Part shown: positions 1 through 6,722 of the stretch, piece after piece
How positions within the stretch are numbered: the stretch's first letter is position 1
Layout: each line of letters starts with the position of its first letter
Assembly (NCBI GenBank): GCA_041301185.1
Contig: JBFYSV010000290.1
Location: forward strand, 1 to 12,512
Length of the DNA: 12,512 nt
Direction: 5' to 3'
DNA from: JAQBDA01 sp041301185
GTDB lineage: Bacteria > Chloroflexota > Anaerolineae > Anaerolineales > UBA4823
Translations under genes and position numbers: made by a program
Notes under the pieces: model-generated
The model's input: the letters and a program-made list of their open reading frames with translations, nothing else
Told to the model about the DNA's origin: nothing
Database searches by the model: none

Positions 1-1
1 G

Positions 2-631
2 AGCCGCGACCCGCGCTACAACGCGGATATCCAGGCCAGCGGGACGGTCGTGCTGCCCCCGGACGCAACGGCGCTGCGCGTGTACGACGGCAACAACTAC
101 CCGGGCAACACGTATATCACCCCGGAAATGTACTGGGAGACCGTCGACGGCTTGTCCCATACCCGCAGCACGCTGAACACGGGCTGGTTCGACATCTCCT
201 TGTGGACCTGGTGCGGGCAGATGTCGTACTACTCCGACGCGCAAATCCAAAGCTATATCGATACGCTGGGATCTTTAGAGAGCGAGTACCCGGGTGTGCG
301 CTTTATCTACTACACCGGGCATACGGACGGCTCGCAACCGGGTAGCCCCTTATGGACCCACAACGAGATGCTGCGCCAGCACATCCAGCAGAACAGCGGG
401 GCGTTATTTGACTTTGCGGATATCGAGAGCTACGACCCGGCGGGAGTTTTCTACCCGGCGGCCTCCGACGCCTGCGAGTGGTGCGACGACTGGTGCGCTC
501 AGCACCCGGGCGCTTTCGAGTGCCAGAGCCTGCCGTCCTGCGCCCACACCCACGGCTTGCAGTGCACCCTCAAAGCCCAGGCGTTCTGGTGGCTGCTGGC
601 GCGCCTGGCGGGCTGGGATGGGGGCGGGTGA
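2..631 (+). CDS. Secreted SGNH-hydrolase-like protein, C-terminal part (5' end outside window)
   Basis: The frame is open from the left window edge to a TGA at 629-631, giving 209 residues; the GTG at 50 is internal and is not taken as the start. The visible part reads like the C-terminal domain of uncharacterised extracellular proteins related to SGNH/GDSL hydrolases. It has a YYTGHTDGS segment, an LFDFADIESYDP segment, then a cysteine cluster (CEWCDDWC, followed by two further Cys) and a His-containing CAHTHG before the end. The paired cysteines suggest disulphides and an extracytoplasmic location. The signal peptide and catalytic N-terminal block would lie outside the window, so enzymatic activity cannot be judged. 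The next gene starts inside its stop codon. The family assignment is from memory of similar sequences; the coding call itself is firm. Confidence 0.75.
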   Translation, partial: SRDPRYNADIQASGTVVLPPDATALRVYDGNNYPGNTYITPEMYWETVDGLSHTRSTLNTGWFDISLWTWCGQMSYYSDAQIQSYIDTLGSLESEYPGVRFIYYTGHTDGSQPGSPLWTHNEMLRQHIQQNSGALFDFADIESYDPAGVFYPAASDACEWCDDWCAQHPGAFECQSLPSCAHTHGLQCTLKAQAFWWLLARLAGWDGGG

Positions 632-987
632 GCTTTGTTATTGTCTGTGCAGCGCTGCCGTTTTACCTGGTAGCTCTATGGTTCGCCCACCGGCTACTGC
701 TTCGGCGTGCATGGCTTTCCCGCCGTGGTTACTGGCTGGCTGCAATTGCGGCAGCCAGTCTGCCTGTGCTGGTGATCGTCTTGGAAACCGGGATTAGCGC
801 TCTCACCCAATACGACGGCAATTGTTATGTGTGGACGGATATCTCTTTCTCATGCTCTCTGCCGGCAACGGTACTGGCAGCAGCAGGTTTCGCCCTGATC
901 TGGTCGATCCCCCTGCTGTTCGTCATGGCACCTTTTGTCGCCCTGGTTTTCGCCTTGGGCTGGGATCGCTACAAATCGATCCGCTGA
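628..987 (+). CDS. Small integral membrane protein, unknown function
   Basis: This gene encodes 119 residues, mostly hydrophobic. The GTG start at 628 overlaps the preceding stop as GTGA (628-631), typical of translational coupling, with a G-rich stretch just upstream that can serve as ribosome-binding site. The frame stays open upstream to 478, but those residues are Arg/Pro-rich and are the shadow of the preceding gene. Likely membrane segments lie at residues 1-20, 35-56 and 78-110, the last long enough for two helices. Basic residues (HRLLLRRAWLSRR, 21-33) separate the first two. Cys66 and Cys76 sit in the loop between the second and third segments and could form a disulphide. I do not recognise the family. 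Its last 19 bases overlap the 3' end of the convergent DUF362 gene. Confidence 0.6.
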   Translation: MSFVIVCAALPFYLVALWFAHRLLLRRAWLSRRGYWLAAIAAASLPVLVIVLETGISALTQYDGNCYVWTDISFSCSLPATVLAAAGFALIWSIPLLFVMAPFVALVFALGWDRYKSIR

Positions 988-2192
988 TAGACGATCTTAC
1001 GGTAATTGCTGCCGTATGGGGTTTGCCAGGGGTCGCCAGCTTCATAAATTCCCAAACCGGCGTTACCGGCCAATTCCAGGTAGCTGTTGCTCACCCCGGG
1101 CTGGCTGCCGCCGCGCTCGGCCTTGAGCAGGTCGTGCATCACGCAGTCAATTGCGACCGGGTCGGTGGAGAAGAACAGGCTGCACGGCGAGGCCTCGCCG
1201 AAGGTTGTCCAGGGCTGGGGCGGCGTGTCCTGGTAGCGGCGGCTGCCGTAGATACCATCGCCGATGGTCAGCACGGTCTTATAGCGGATGTGGGGGTTGG
1301 AGAACAGGTCCACCAGAGCGTCGTACTGGTCGATCAGCGAATAGGATGTAGATACATAATCGTGCATGCCGCTGGGGTTGTTGGTGGAGCCAAAATGGTT
1401 CTTGAAACCCAGGGTTACCCCTGCAATGGGGTGGCCTTTCATGATGGGCATGTTGATCAGGTATTGTGCTTCGATTAATGCGTCGCACAGGCGCACGCTG
1501 GGGGCACCCCCACCCGGCGGGAAGAACTGCACCTGGGCGTTGGGGTCACTGCTGGAGAAGGAGGCGGTGATGCCGTAGCAGCCGCGGTCGTGGATCTGGA
1601 TGCCCTTATAGGCCAGCTCCTGGTAGACCCGCTCGGAGAAGAAGCGGATGGCGTCATAAACGATGATATCCTCCTGGCGCACGCCGCGCTGGAGCAGGCC
1701 GCGCACCACGCCATTGACCGGCTGGGCGATGGCATCGATGGCGGTGGTATCCGAATCGCAGTCGAAGGAGTTGTTCAGGTTGATCTTGATCGCCACCCGT
1801 TTGCCGGGGACGTAATCCGGGGTGAGGCGGCGCCAGGCCTCGCCCACCGCGGCCGCGGGCAGCCCGAAGAGCTGCGTGACGCCGCGATCCAGCATGGCGT
1901 CCACCACCGGCTGGCTGACCCCCGTAACGCCGGGCGCCTGGGTGCGCCCGTAGTAGGTATCGCCCTCGAAATACCAGTCGGTGACCTGGGGGGCATAGAT
2001 GTGCAGCACTTTGCCCAGCCCACCGGCGTTGCTCGCTCGGTTGGCAACCATCGGCAGGTAGACCGCGGGCAGTGTTTCAAAGGGGTCTTGCGCCCCACCC
2101 TGGCGCAGGTGTCGCAAGCTGGCTGCACCGCCCGCAGTCAGGGCGAGCAGGGATTTAAGGAACTGGCGGCGGTTCAGTGAATGAGACGGCAT
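969..2192 (-). CDS. Tat-exported DUF362 domain protein
   Basis: This is a 407-residue protein of the DUF362 family, whose function is uncertain. The N-terminus carries a twin-arginine signal (NRRQFLK at residues 7-13) followed by a hydrophobic, Ala-rich stretch, so export of a folded protein is expected. A 'VYLPMV' segment follows, as seen in many exported Anaerolineae proteins. DUF362 hallmarks are a KINLN strand, the INMPIMKGHPIAGVTLGFK region with the KNHFG motif, and a DPVAIDCVMHDLL block near the C-terminus. No ferredoxin-type four-Cys motif is present, unlike DUF362 proteins fused to 4Fe-4S domains. ATG at 2192 is chosen because GGAGGT (complement of 2200-2205) lies 7 nt upstream; the GTG at 2201 would sit inside that ribosome-binding site. 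It appears monocistronic with its own promoter. Substrate or partner is unknown. Confidence 0.88.
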   Translation of the reverse strand: MPSHSLNRRQFLKSLLALTAGGAASLRHLRQGGAQDPFETLPAVYLPMVANRASNAGGLGKVLHIYAPQVTDWYFEGDTYYGRTQAPGVTGVSQPVVDAMLDRGVTQLFGLPAAAVGEAWRRLTPDYVPGKRVAIKINLNNSFDCDSDTTAIDAIAQPVNGVVRGLLQRGVRQEDIIVYDAIRFFSERVYQELAYKGIQIHDRGCYGITASFSSSDPNAQVQFFPPGGGAPSVRLCDALIEAQYLINMPIMKGHPIAGVTLGFKNHFGSTNNPSGMHDYVSTSYSLIDQYDALVDLFSNPHIRYKTVLTIGDGIYGSRRYQDTPPQPWTTFGEASPCSLFFSTDPVAIDCVMHDLLKAERGGSQPGVSNSYLELAGNAGLGIYEAGDPWQTPYGSNYRKIVYQRIDL

Positions 2193-2224
2193 GGCAGGCA
2201 CCTCCCGGGCAGGCTGGATACCTT

Positions 2225-2253
2225 ATTATGGCAAATTGCGGGGGGATTGTCTA
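2225..2253 (-). promoter_or_regulatory. Sigma70-type promoter for the DUF362 gene
   Basis: On the minus strand, TAGACA (complement of 2248-2253) and CATAAT (complement of 2225-2230) are separated by exactly 17 nt, each matching five of six consensus bases. Transcription would start near 2218, giving a short leader of about 26 nt before the ATG at 2192. Call made by eye. Confidence 0.5.
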
Positions 2254-2358
2254 ATGCCGTTTGTCACCAGAATATTTAAGGTATGATTAAACCTTAACTC
2301 GCACCTTCATTCCATCAACCCAACTTAACGTACCTAAATACAGGGCAGGCATAGGAGA

Positions 2359-2367
2359 TGCTATAAT
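2359..2367 (+). promoter_or_regulatory. Extended -10 promoter for the HEPN/MNT pair
   Basis: TGCTATAAT at 2359-2367 is a perfect extended -10 element (TG-N-TATAAT). No good -35 hexamer is seen at the usual distance (around 2339-2344), which is common for extended -10 promoters. Initiation near 2374 gives a leader of about 30 nt containing GAGGAT (2391-2396), 8 nt before the ATG at 2405. The surrounding 2210-2400 region is more AT-rich than the neighbouring genes and also holds the divergent DUF362 promoter. Confidence 0.5.
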
Positions 2368-2404
2368 ACCAGCAAGGGTTCAATACTACCGAGGATACAC
2401 TTCA

Positions 2405-2797
2405 ATGGCTAATCGATTCCAGGACTGGTACCGCCAGGCAGAGGCCGACCTACAGCATGCAAGGGTTTCGCTGCATGCCGGCGATTATGAATGGTGCTGC
2501 TTTGCAGCTCACCAGGCGGTAGAAAAAGCATTGAAAGCAGTCTTCCTCAAACAAGGCATGGACGCGTGGGGGCACACCCTGACGGTGTTGATCAGCAATT
2601 TACCTGAGACGGTTAGCCCGCCCGGTGAGGCGCTGGTCAATTACGCCCGCATACTGGACAAATTCTATATCCCTACCCGCTATCCGAATGGGTTTGATTT
2701 TGGGGCACCGACAGATTATTACACCAAAGAAGAGGCTCAAAACGCCATTAGCCAGGCGGAGGCGATTCTTGAATACTGTCGTCATTCGATCGATTGA
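2405..2797 (+). CDS. HEPN domain protein (putative toxin partner)
   Basis: This is a 130-residue all-alpha HEPN-domain protein. The N-terminal part (FQDWYRQAEADLQHAR, then AGDYEWCCFAAHQAVEKALKA) is the family's typical first helices. YIPTRYPNG at 88-96 and the YYTKEEAQNAISQAEAILEY tail match the common bacterial HEPN pattern. HEPN proteins paired with minimal nucleotidyltransferases form a widespread toxin-antitoxin-like group. Some HEPN members are RNases using an Rx4-6H motif, and I do not see a clear Rx4-6H here, so RNase activity is doubtful. The start is supported by GAGGAT 8 nt upstream of the ATG. The downstream nucleotidyltransferase gene begins inside this gene's last 29 bases. Alternative role: a substrate-binding helper for the nucleotidyltransferase without toxicity. 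Confidence 0.88.
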   Translation: MANRFQDWYRQAEADLQHARVSLHAGDYEWCCFAAHQAVEKALKAVFLKQGMDAWGHTLTVLISNLPETVSPPGEALVNYARILDKFYIPTRYPNGFDFGAPTDYYTKEEAQNAISQAEAILEYCRHSID

Positions 2798-3104
2798 TAG
2801 GGAAAAAACACAAAACGCCGTCCGTGAATATTCTCGGCAGCTGCGCCAGGATCACCCAGAGATCATTCGGGTGATTTGGTTCGGATCTTGGATAAACGGG
2901 TATCCATCGCCCGGCAGCGATGTGGACATCTGCCTGGTTTTATCCACGACAGCCAAACCCCTACGGGATCGCTTGCCAGACTACCTGCCGGTGAAGTTCC
3001 CGGTTGGAATTGATTTGCATATCTATACGCAAACCGAGTTAGATCACCTGCGGGAGTCATCGCCGGGCTGGTATCAGGCGATCATGTCCGGAATCGATGT
3101 GTGA
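2769..3104 (+). CDS. Minimal nucleotidyltransferase (MNT), putative antitoxin of the HEPN pair
   Basis: The protein is 111 residues long if it starts at TTG 2769. That start is chosen because GGAGG (2758-2762) sits 6 nt upstream, inside the HEPN gene, and because residues encoded further upstream are Arg-rich frame shadow. It has the DNA polymerase beta-like nucleotidyltransferase signature: FGSW at residues 38-41, GSDVD at 49-53 giving Asp51 and Asp53, and a third acidic residue, Asp82, in GIDLHIY. All three metal-binding positions are present, so it is probably active. Known members of such pairs (MntA/HepT type) modify the HEPN partner with AMP; applying this here is inference. The 29-nt overlap with the HEPN gene implies coupled translation. 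The stop is immediately followed by a long inverted repeat. Confidence 0.87.
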   Translation: MNTVVIRSIDREKTQNAVREYSRQLRQDHPEIIRVIWFGSWINGYPSPGSDVDICLVLSTTAKPLRDRLPDYLPVKFPVGIDLHIYTQTELDHLRESSPGWYQAIMSGIDV

Positions 3105-3203
3105 AAGGACTGGCAGTGCTGCACAGATCCCCGGTGGATCAAGGGGTCATGCTCCCCGCGCGACACCGCCCGCCGGGGAGGTTGCAGAGCACTGCCAGTC
3201 CTT
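3105..3203. terminator. Long branched inverted repeat between convergent genes, possible bidirectional terminator
   Basis: A perfect 16-bp inverted repeat (AAGGACTGGCAGTGCT at 3105-3120, its complement at 3188-3203) encloses 67 nt. The stem continues as GCA (3121-3123) with TGC (3183-3185) after a 2-nt bulge. Two internal hairpins are possible: GATCC 3126-3130 with GGATC 3136-3140, and CTCCCCG 3152-3158 with CGGGGAG 3174-3180. The element fills the gap between the nucleotidyltransferase stop (3104) and the acsE stop (3209). Neither side has a strong T-run, so it is not a classical intrinsic terminator; a structured RNA or small non-autonomous repeat is also possible. Confidence 0.5.
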
Positions 3204-3208
3204 CATTT

Positions 3209-4132
3209 CTACTGGCTCAAATAGCCGTCGGCGTAGATCACCTTGTTCATCAGGATCTGGACCGTCTTCCAGATGGACGCCTGCTCGGGGTCAGACAGGT
3301 CGGCGTCCTCCACACTGGGCTCTTCCATGTTGGCGATGCGGTCAGCGAGCTTGAGATACAGCCGCCCCACCGGGGTGGAGTCATCCCGCGTCTCGATGGT
3401 TTTCACCACCCACTTCAGGTCTTCTTCCAGCGGGTTGGCGATCATCATTTTTAGCCCCACACCCATCAGCATGGCGCAGTAGACCCGGTTGATCAGCGGG
3501 CGATTCTCCGCCGGTACCGCGTTGGACACGTTCGATAGCCCCACCGAGATATTCGGCGCCGGGTCCCAGGCGTACTCGAGGGTGCGCACCGCTTCGAGGA
3601 GATGCGGGCAGTATTCCTGGCAGCCGGAGACGGTCAGCACCAGCGGATCAATGATCAGGTCGCTGATCGGGAAGTCGATCTCCAGCATGCGCGGGATGAG
3701 CTTTTCCAGGGCGATATTGACCCGCTCGTCGGCTGCTATGGGGATGCCCGAGGAACCCATGGTCAGGGCGATCAGGCGGGCGTTGTACTTCTTAGCCACC
3801 AGCGGCACCCTCTCCAATCGCTCCGGCTCGGCGGAGGTGGAGTTGATGATCGGCTGGGCTTTGGTGATTTTCTTCAGCCCGGCCTCGATGCCCAATAAAT
3901 TGGTGCTATCGAAGCTGAGCGGCACGTCGACCACCTTCTGGACCGTTTCGACGATCCAGGGGAAGACTTCCTCGCCGTCCTTCTTGCGCGGGCCAAGGTT
4001 GAGGTCCAGCGCCTGGGCGCCGGCTTCCACCTGCTTGACAGCCAGCTCCTGGAAGAATTTGGCGTCGCGCTCCGCCAGGGCAGCCTTGACTTTATCTGAA
4101 ATGATGTGGATGTTTTCGCCGATAATGTACAT
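3209..4132 (-). CDS. acsE: Methyltetrahydrofolate:corrinoid/iron-sulfur protein methyltransferase
   Basis: This enzyme transfers the methyl group from 5-methyltetrahydrofolate to Co(I) of the corrinoid iron-sulfur protein, linking the methyl and carbonyl branches of the Wood-Ljungdahl pathway in the cytoplasm. It is a 307-residue pterin-binding TIM barrel. Motifs seen are ALDLNLGP (41-48), FDSTN (74-78), INSTSAEPE (96-104), IIDPLVL (160-166) and GLSNVS (198-203). These place Asp75, Asn97, Asp162 and Asn201 at the positions of the pterin-binding residues of the Moorella enzyme (numbering recalled). It is about 45 residues longer than the Moorella protein; the extra part is mainly at 238-284, before a conserved KTVQILMNKVIYADGYL end. 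ATG 4132 is chosen for AAAGG (4139-4143) 6 nt upstream and because the family starts MxIIGE; ten upstream codons are dropped. It is the last gene of the operon, separated from it by repeats and a GxxExxY gene. Confidence 0.95.
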   Translation of the reverse strand: MYIIGENIHIISDKVKAALAERDAKFFQELAVKQVEAGAQALDLNLGPRKKDGEEVFPWIVETVQKVVDVPLSFDSTNLLGIEAGLKKITKAQPIINSTSAEPERLERVPLVAKKYNARLIALTMGSSGIPIAADERVNIALEKLIPRMLEIDFPISDLIIDPLVLTVSGCQEYCPHLLEAVRTLEYAWDPAPNISVGLSNVSNAVPAENRPLINRVYCAMLMGVGLKMMIANPLEEDLKWVVKTIETRDDSTPVGRLYLKLADRIANMEEPSVEDADLSDPEQASIWKTVQILMNKVIYADGYLSQ

Positions 4133-4159
4133 GGGTAACCTTTCCTTATCTGAATTATT

Positions 4160-4267
4160 CACCGCAGAGACGCGGAGTTCGCTGAGTTTTTTTATTCACC
4201 ACAGAGACACAGAGAGCACTGAGTTTCTTTTTTTCCTTCTCACCACAGAGACGCGGAGAGCACCGAG
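4160..4267 (+). repeat. Three direct copies of a 27-nt CACCACAGAG repeat
   Basis: Copies lie at 4160-4186, 4197-4223 and 4241-4267. Each begins CACC(A/G)CAGAGAC, continues with a variable AC/GC-GAG core and ends in GAG. They are separated by 10 and 17 nt of T-rich sequence. All point toward the GxxExxY gene, with CACC at the outer end. The element occupies the gap between the acsE start and the GxxExxY stop. Similar repeats are scattered in many bacterial intergenic regions and give rise to spurious small ORFs. Confidence 0.85.
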
Positions 4268-4277
4268 TCTAATAATC

Positions 4278-4688
4278 TTAAGAACCTGAAATTGGCAGCC
4301 GTTTGGTATGGTCGTAGCCGAGAACACGGCGGATGATACCTTCCTTGAGCACGGGCACATTGAAATTCAACAACAAACCGACAGGCCAGCCTCCCAGCTT
4401 TAGATAAGTAAGCAATTGAGCCTCGTGTATGGGTAAAAGGTTCTCAACCGCTTTTATTTCTACTACTACAAGATCGGATACAACCAGGTCCAAACGATAG
4501 CCACAATCCAACTCGATCCCTTTATAACAAACCGGTATTGCCACCTGGCGAAGAACCCGAAGATCGCGCAACTGCAGTTCATGGCACAGGCATTCTTCAT
4601 AAGCCGACTCGAGCAATCCAGGCCCTAACGCCCGGTGCACATCCATCGCCGCGCCGATGATATTCTCAGTCAGCTTGTTTGTTTCCAT
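4278..4688 (-). CDS. GxxExxY family protein (PD-(D/E)XK-like nuclease fold)
   Basis: This 136-residue protein belongs to the GxxExxY family. The name-giving motif is GLLESAY at residues 24-30 (Gly24, Glu27, Tyr30). A PD-(D/E)XK-like core follows: Asp67 in YRLDLVV, then Glu77-x-Lys79 in VVEIKAVE, and HEAQLLTYLKL at 88-98. The active-site residues are intact. The family's biological role is not established; a nuclease-like activity is only inferred from the fold. It sits inside the acetyl-CoA operon between acsV and acsE with no evident functional link. It is bracketed by inward-facing 27-nt repeats (three on its 3' side, two on its 5' side), which suggests it arrived with them. No strong ribosome-binding site precedes the ATG (only GAAAG), so its expression may be weak. 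Length is normal for the family. Confidence 0.9.
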   Translation of the reverse strand: METNKLTENIIGAAMDVHRALGPGLLESAYEECLCHELQLRDLRVLRQVAIPVCYKGIELDCGYRLDLVVSDLVVVEIKAVENLLPIHEAQLLTYLKLGGWPVGLLLNFNVPVLKEGIIRRVLGYDHTKRLPISGS

Positions 4689-4712
4689 CTTTCATTCAGC
4701 TATATTTATTAA

Positions 4713-4771
4713 CTCTGTGCACTCCGTGTCTCTGTGGTGATATTTTGGTTTTCTCTGTGCACTCTGTGGTG
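4713..4771 (-). repeat. Two inverted-orientation copies of the CACCACAGAG repeat, one shortened
   Basis: A full 27-nt copy lies on the minus strand at 4739-4713 (CACCACAGAGACACGGAG...). A 19-nt copy at 4771-4753 lacks eight internal bases. Both point toward the GxxExxY gene, mirroring the three copies on its other side. They fill the gap between the acsV stop (4779) and the GxxExxY start (4688). Confidence 0.85.
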
Positions 4772-4778
4772 AGATTAT

Positions 4779-6713
4779 TTACTCCACGCTGGAGCGCGCC
4801 TCCATGGCTTCTGCCACGCTGGGGAAGCGAGTCATATCTGTGTGGGGCAGGAACAGCGCCGACATGAAGGCATCGTAGAAGGTGTTATCTGCCGAAAGCT
4901 CGATATACGTCATGCGGTTGGCAATCGCCTGGATGCGCGAGCGCGCTTCCCGGTCCAGCAAAGCCCGGTATGCCCCCAGGACCGAGGTATTACCCAGGAA
5001 CTGGAACCGATCCCAATCCATATCCGGCAGCAAACCAATCTGGACTGCCTTCTCTACGTTGATGTATTTGCCAAACGAGCCGCCGATCAGCAGCTGCTCG
5101 ACCGCCTCCAGGGGCACACCCACTCGCTCTGCCAGGATGGTGAACCCGGCGTAGATGGCTGCCTTGGCGCGCAGCAGGTTATCGATATCCACATTATTGA
5201 TGGCGATATCCTTGCCAGTAGAGGTCTGGTCGCCCCAGGCGATGACATACTCGCCACCGTGCTCGCCTTCGCGCACGCGGGGCGTATCCAGGCGGGTGTT
5301 GACGTGCCCGCCTTTATCCACCACACCGGTCAGGAACATCTCTGCCAGCAGTGAAATGAGGCCGCTGCCGCAGATACCGCGCGGCTTAATCCCGCCGATC
5401 ACCCGGTAGTTGGGCTCATAGTTCTGGCTGTTGATCCACACCTCTTCGATCGCCCCGCTGGTGGCGCGCATACCTGCCATCACTCCCGCCCCTTCGAATG
5501 CCGGTCCGGCTGAGCAGGCGCAGGTTACGAGCCATTCCTGCGAGCCGAGCACCATCTCGCCGTTGGTGCCCACGTCCAGGAACAGGGTCAGCAGGTCGGT
5601 AGCATCCATGCCAGACGAGTACACCCCCGAGGTGATATCCGCTCCCACGTAGCTGGCAACCCCGGGCAGGCAATCCACCCTGGCTTCCGGGTTGATCTCC
5701 AGCCCCACTTCGCCGGCGACCAGGCTGGGCACGTGGTTGACAGCGGTGATGAAGGGCATCAGGCGGATACTGGATGCCGGGATGCCCAGCAGCAGGTGCA
5801 TCATCGTGCTGTTGCCGGCGATGGTCGCCTTGACCACCTGCCAGGGCGTGGCCGAGACCCGCTTGCAGGCCCGGTCGACCAGCTCGTTGATCGTGCCCAG
5901 CACCAGGCTGCGCATCTCCTGGATGCCGCCATCCTTGCCGCTGTAGATAATGCGCGAGATAACATCCTCGCCGCGGGCAATCTGCCCGTTATACTCCGCC
6001 ACCTGGGCGCGCACCTTCCCGGTGGTCAAGTCCACCAGCCAGACCGAGACGGTGGTGGTGCCGATATCCACCGCCGCGGCCCAGATCGGGTCGTCCTCGT
6101 CCTGGTGCCCGGGCAGCAGGTCGATCAGGCGCGGCGGGCACTCGTCGCAATCCCAGGTATCCGTCTCGTACAGGACGGTCACCTTCCAGTCGCCCTGGCG
6201 GACCACATCGCCCACCCGCTGGAGCAACCCCAGGGAAGCGTTGACGTCGTTCAGGCGGGCTTGCTGGCGCAGGGCGGTACGCAAACGCCCCCAATCGTCA
6301 ATCTGATCGTCCATGCTGGGCGGGGTCAGGTTCAGGGTGGTGCGCTGGATGGGCTGCCAGCGGTTGGGATCGTAGCCCTCCGGGACGCTGACCTCCCTCG
6401 CCACCCGGTCACTGGTCAGGCGGCGCTCGATCTTCTCCTGCGGCGGGACGACCACCTGAATATCGCCTTCGACCACCGTCTGGCAGGCCAGGGCATACCC
6501 CGCCTGGACATCCTCAGCCGTAAGGCGCAAAGCGCTGCGGCGGCGCACGGCACCCTGTATAACTTGCACCGCGCATCGCCCGCAGCGGCCCTGCCCTCCG
6601 CAAGGTTGCATGATCTCAACGCCAGCCAGGCGCGCCGCCTCGGCTAATAGAGTGCCGGTGGGCACGCTTACCTGGGCGTTTTCGCTGACGAAGGTGACCA
6701 GATGATCGGTCAT
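4779..6713 (-). CDS. acsV: ATP-dependent reductive activator of corrinoid iron-sulfur protein (RACo)
   Basis: RACo uses ATP hydrolysis to drive an electron uphill and return inactive Co(II) of the corrinoid iron-sulfur protein to methyl-accepting Co(I). The protein is 644 residues, close to the roughly 650 of characterised RACo. The N-terminal ferredoxin domain (about 1-95) has a [2Fe-2S] set: Cys38, Cys44, Cys47 (CGGQGRCGRC) and Cys77. A linker and middle domain follow, with an extra Cys189/Cys192 pair (CDEC). The C-terminal ASKHA ATPase has DIGTTT at 216-221, DVGTNGE at 380-386 and IGGSFG at 543-548. The ATG at 6713 follows GAGGGG (complement of 6723-6728) with a 9-nt spacer, inside a G-rich repeat. 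It lies directly downstream of acsC, fitting its substrate. Related DUF4445/ASKHA ferredoxins serve other corrinoid methyltransferases, but this context supports RACo. Confidence 0.95.
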   Translation of the reverse strand: MTDHLVTFVSENAQVSVPTGTLLAEAARLAGVEIMQPCGGQGRCGRCAVQVIQGAVRRRSALRLTAEDVQAGYALACQTVVEGDIQVVVPPQEKIERRLTSDRVAREVSVPEGYDPNRWQPIQRTTLNLTPPSMDDQIDDWGRLRTALRQQARLNDVNASLGLLQRVGDVVRQGDWKVTVLYETDTWDCDECPPRLIDLLPGHQDEDDPIWAAAVDIGTTTVSVWLVDLTTGKVRAQVAEYNGQIARGEDVISRIIYSGKDGGIQEMRSLVLGTINELVDRACKRVSATPWQVVKATIAGNSTMMHLLLGIPASSIRLMPFITAVNHVPSLVAGEVGLEINPEARVDCLPGVASYVGADITSGVYSSGMDATDLLTLFLDVGTNGEMVLGSQEWLVTCACSAGPAFEGAGVMAGMRATSGAIEEVWINSQNYEPNYRVIGGIKPRGICGSGLISLLAEMFLTGVVDKGGHVNTRLDTPRVREGEHGGEYVIAWGDQTSTGKDIAINNVDIDNLLRAKAAIYAGFTILAERVGVPLEAVEQLLIGGSFGKYINVEKAVQIGLLPDMDWDRFQFLGNTSVLGAYRALLDREARSRIQAIANRMTYIELSADNTFYDAFMSALFLPHTDMTRFPSVAEAMEARSSVE

Positions 6714-6722
6714 GTTTATCTA

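Noticed and set aside
1590..2180. 196-codon plus-strand frame opposite the DUF362 gene
   Set aside because: It is antisense to a gene with a clear Tat signal, ribosome-binding site and promoter. No support exists for it as a gene.
2625..2768. Upstream extension of the nucleotidyltransferase ORF to the ATG at 2625
   Set aside because: The 48 extra residues overlap the HEPN gene in another frame and are Arg/Lys-rich without family similarity. The TTG at 2769 has a much better ribosome-binding site and gives the usual MNT length.
4160..4267. Three direct 27-nt repeats as a possible CRISPR array
   Set aside because: Intervals are only 10 and 17 nt, T-rich and unequal. The repeats are degenerate, other copies occur inverted and elsewhere, and no cas genes are present.
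3489..4289. 266-codon plus-strand frame reaching into the repeat region
   Set aside because: It is antisense to acsE. Its C-terminal HHRDTESTE-like part is simply the translated CACCACAGAG repeats, a known source of spurious proteins.
5733..6647. 304-codon open frame on the plus strand opposite acsV
   Set aside because: It is the shadow of the RACo gene and its composition is typical of antisense frames in this window.
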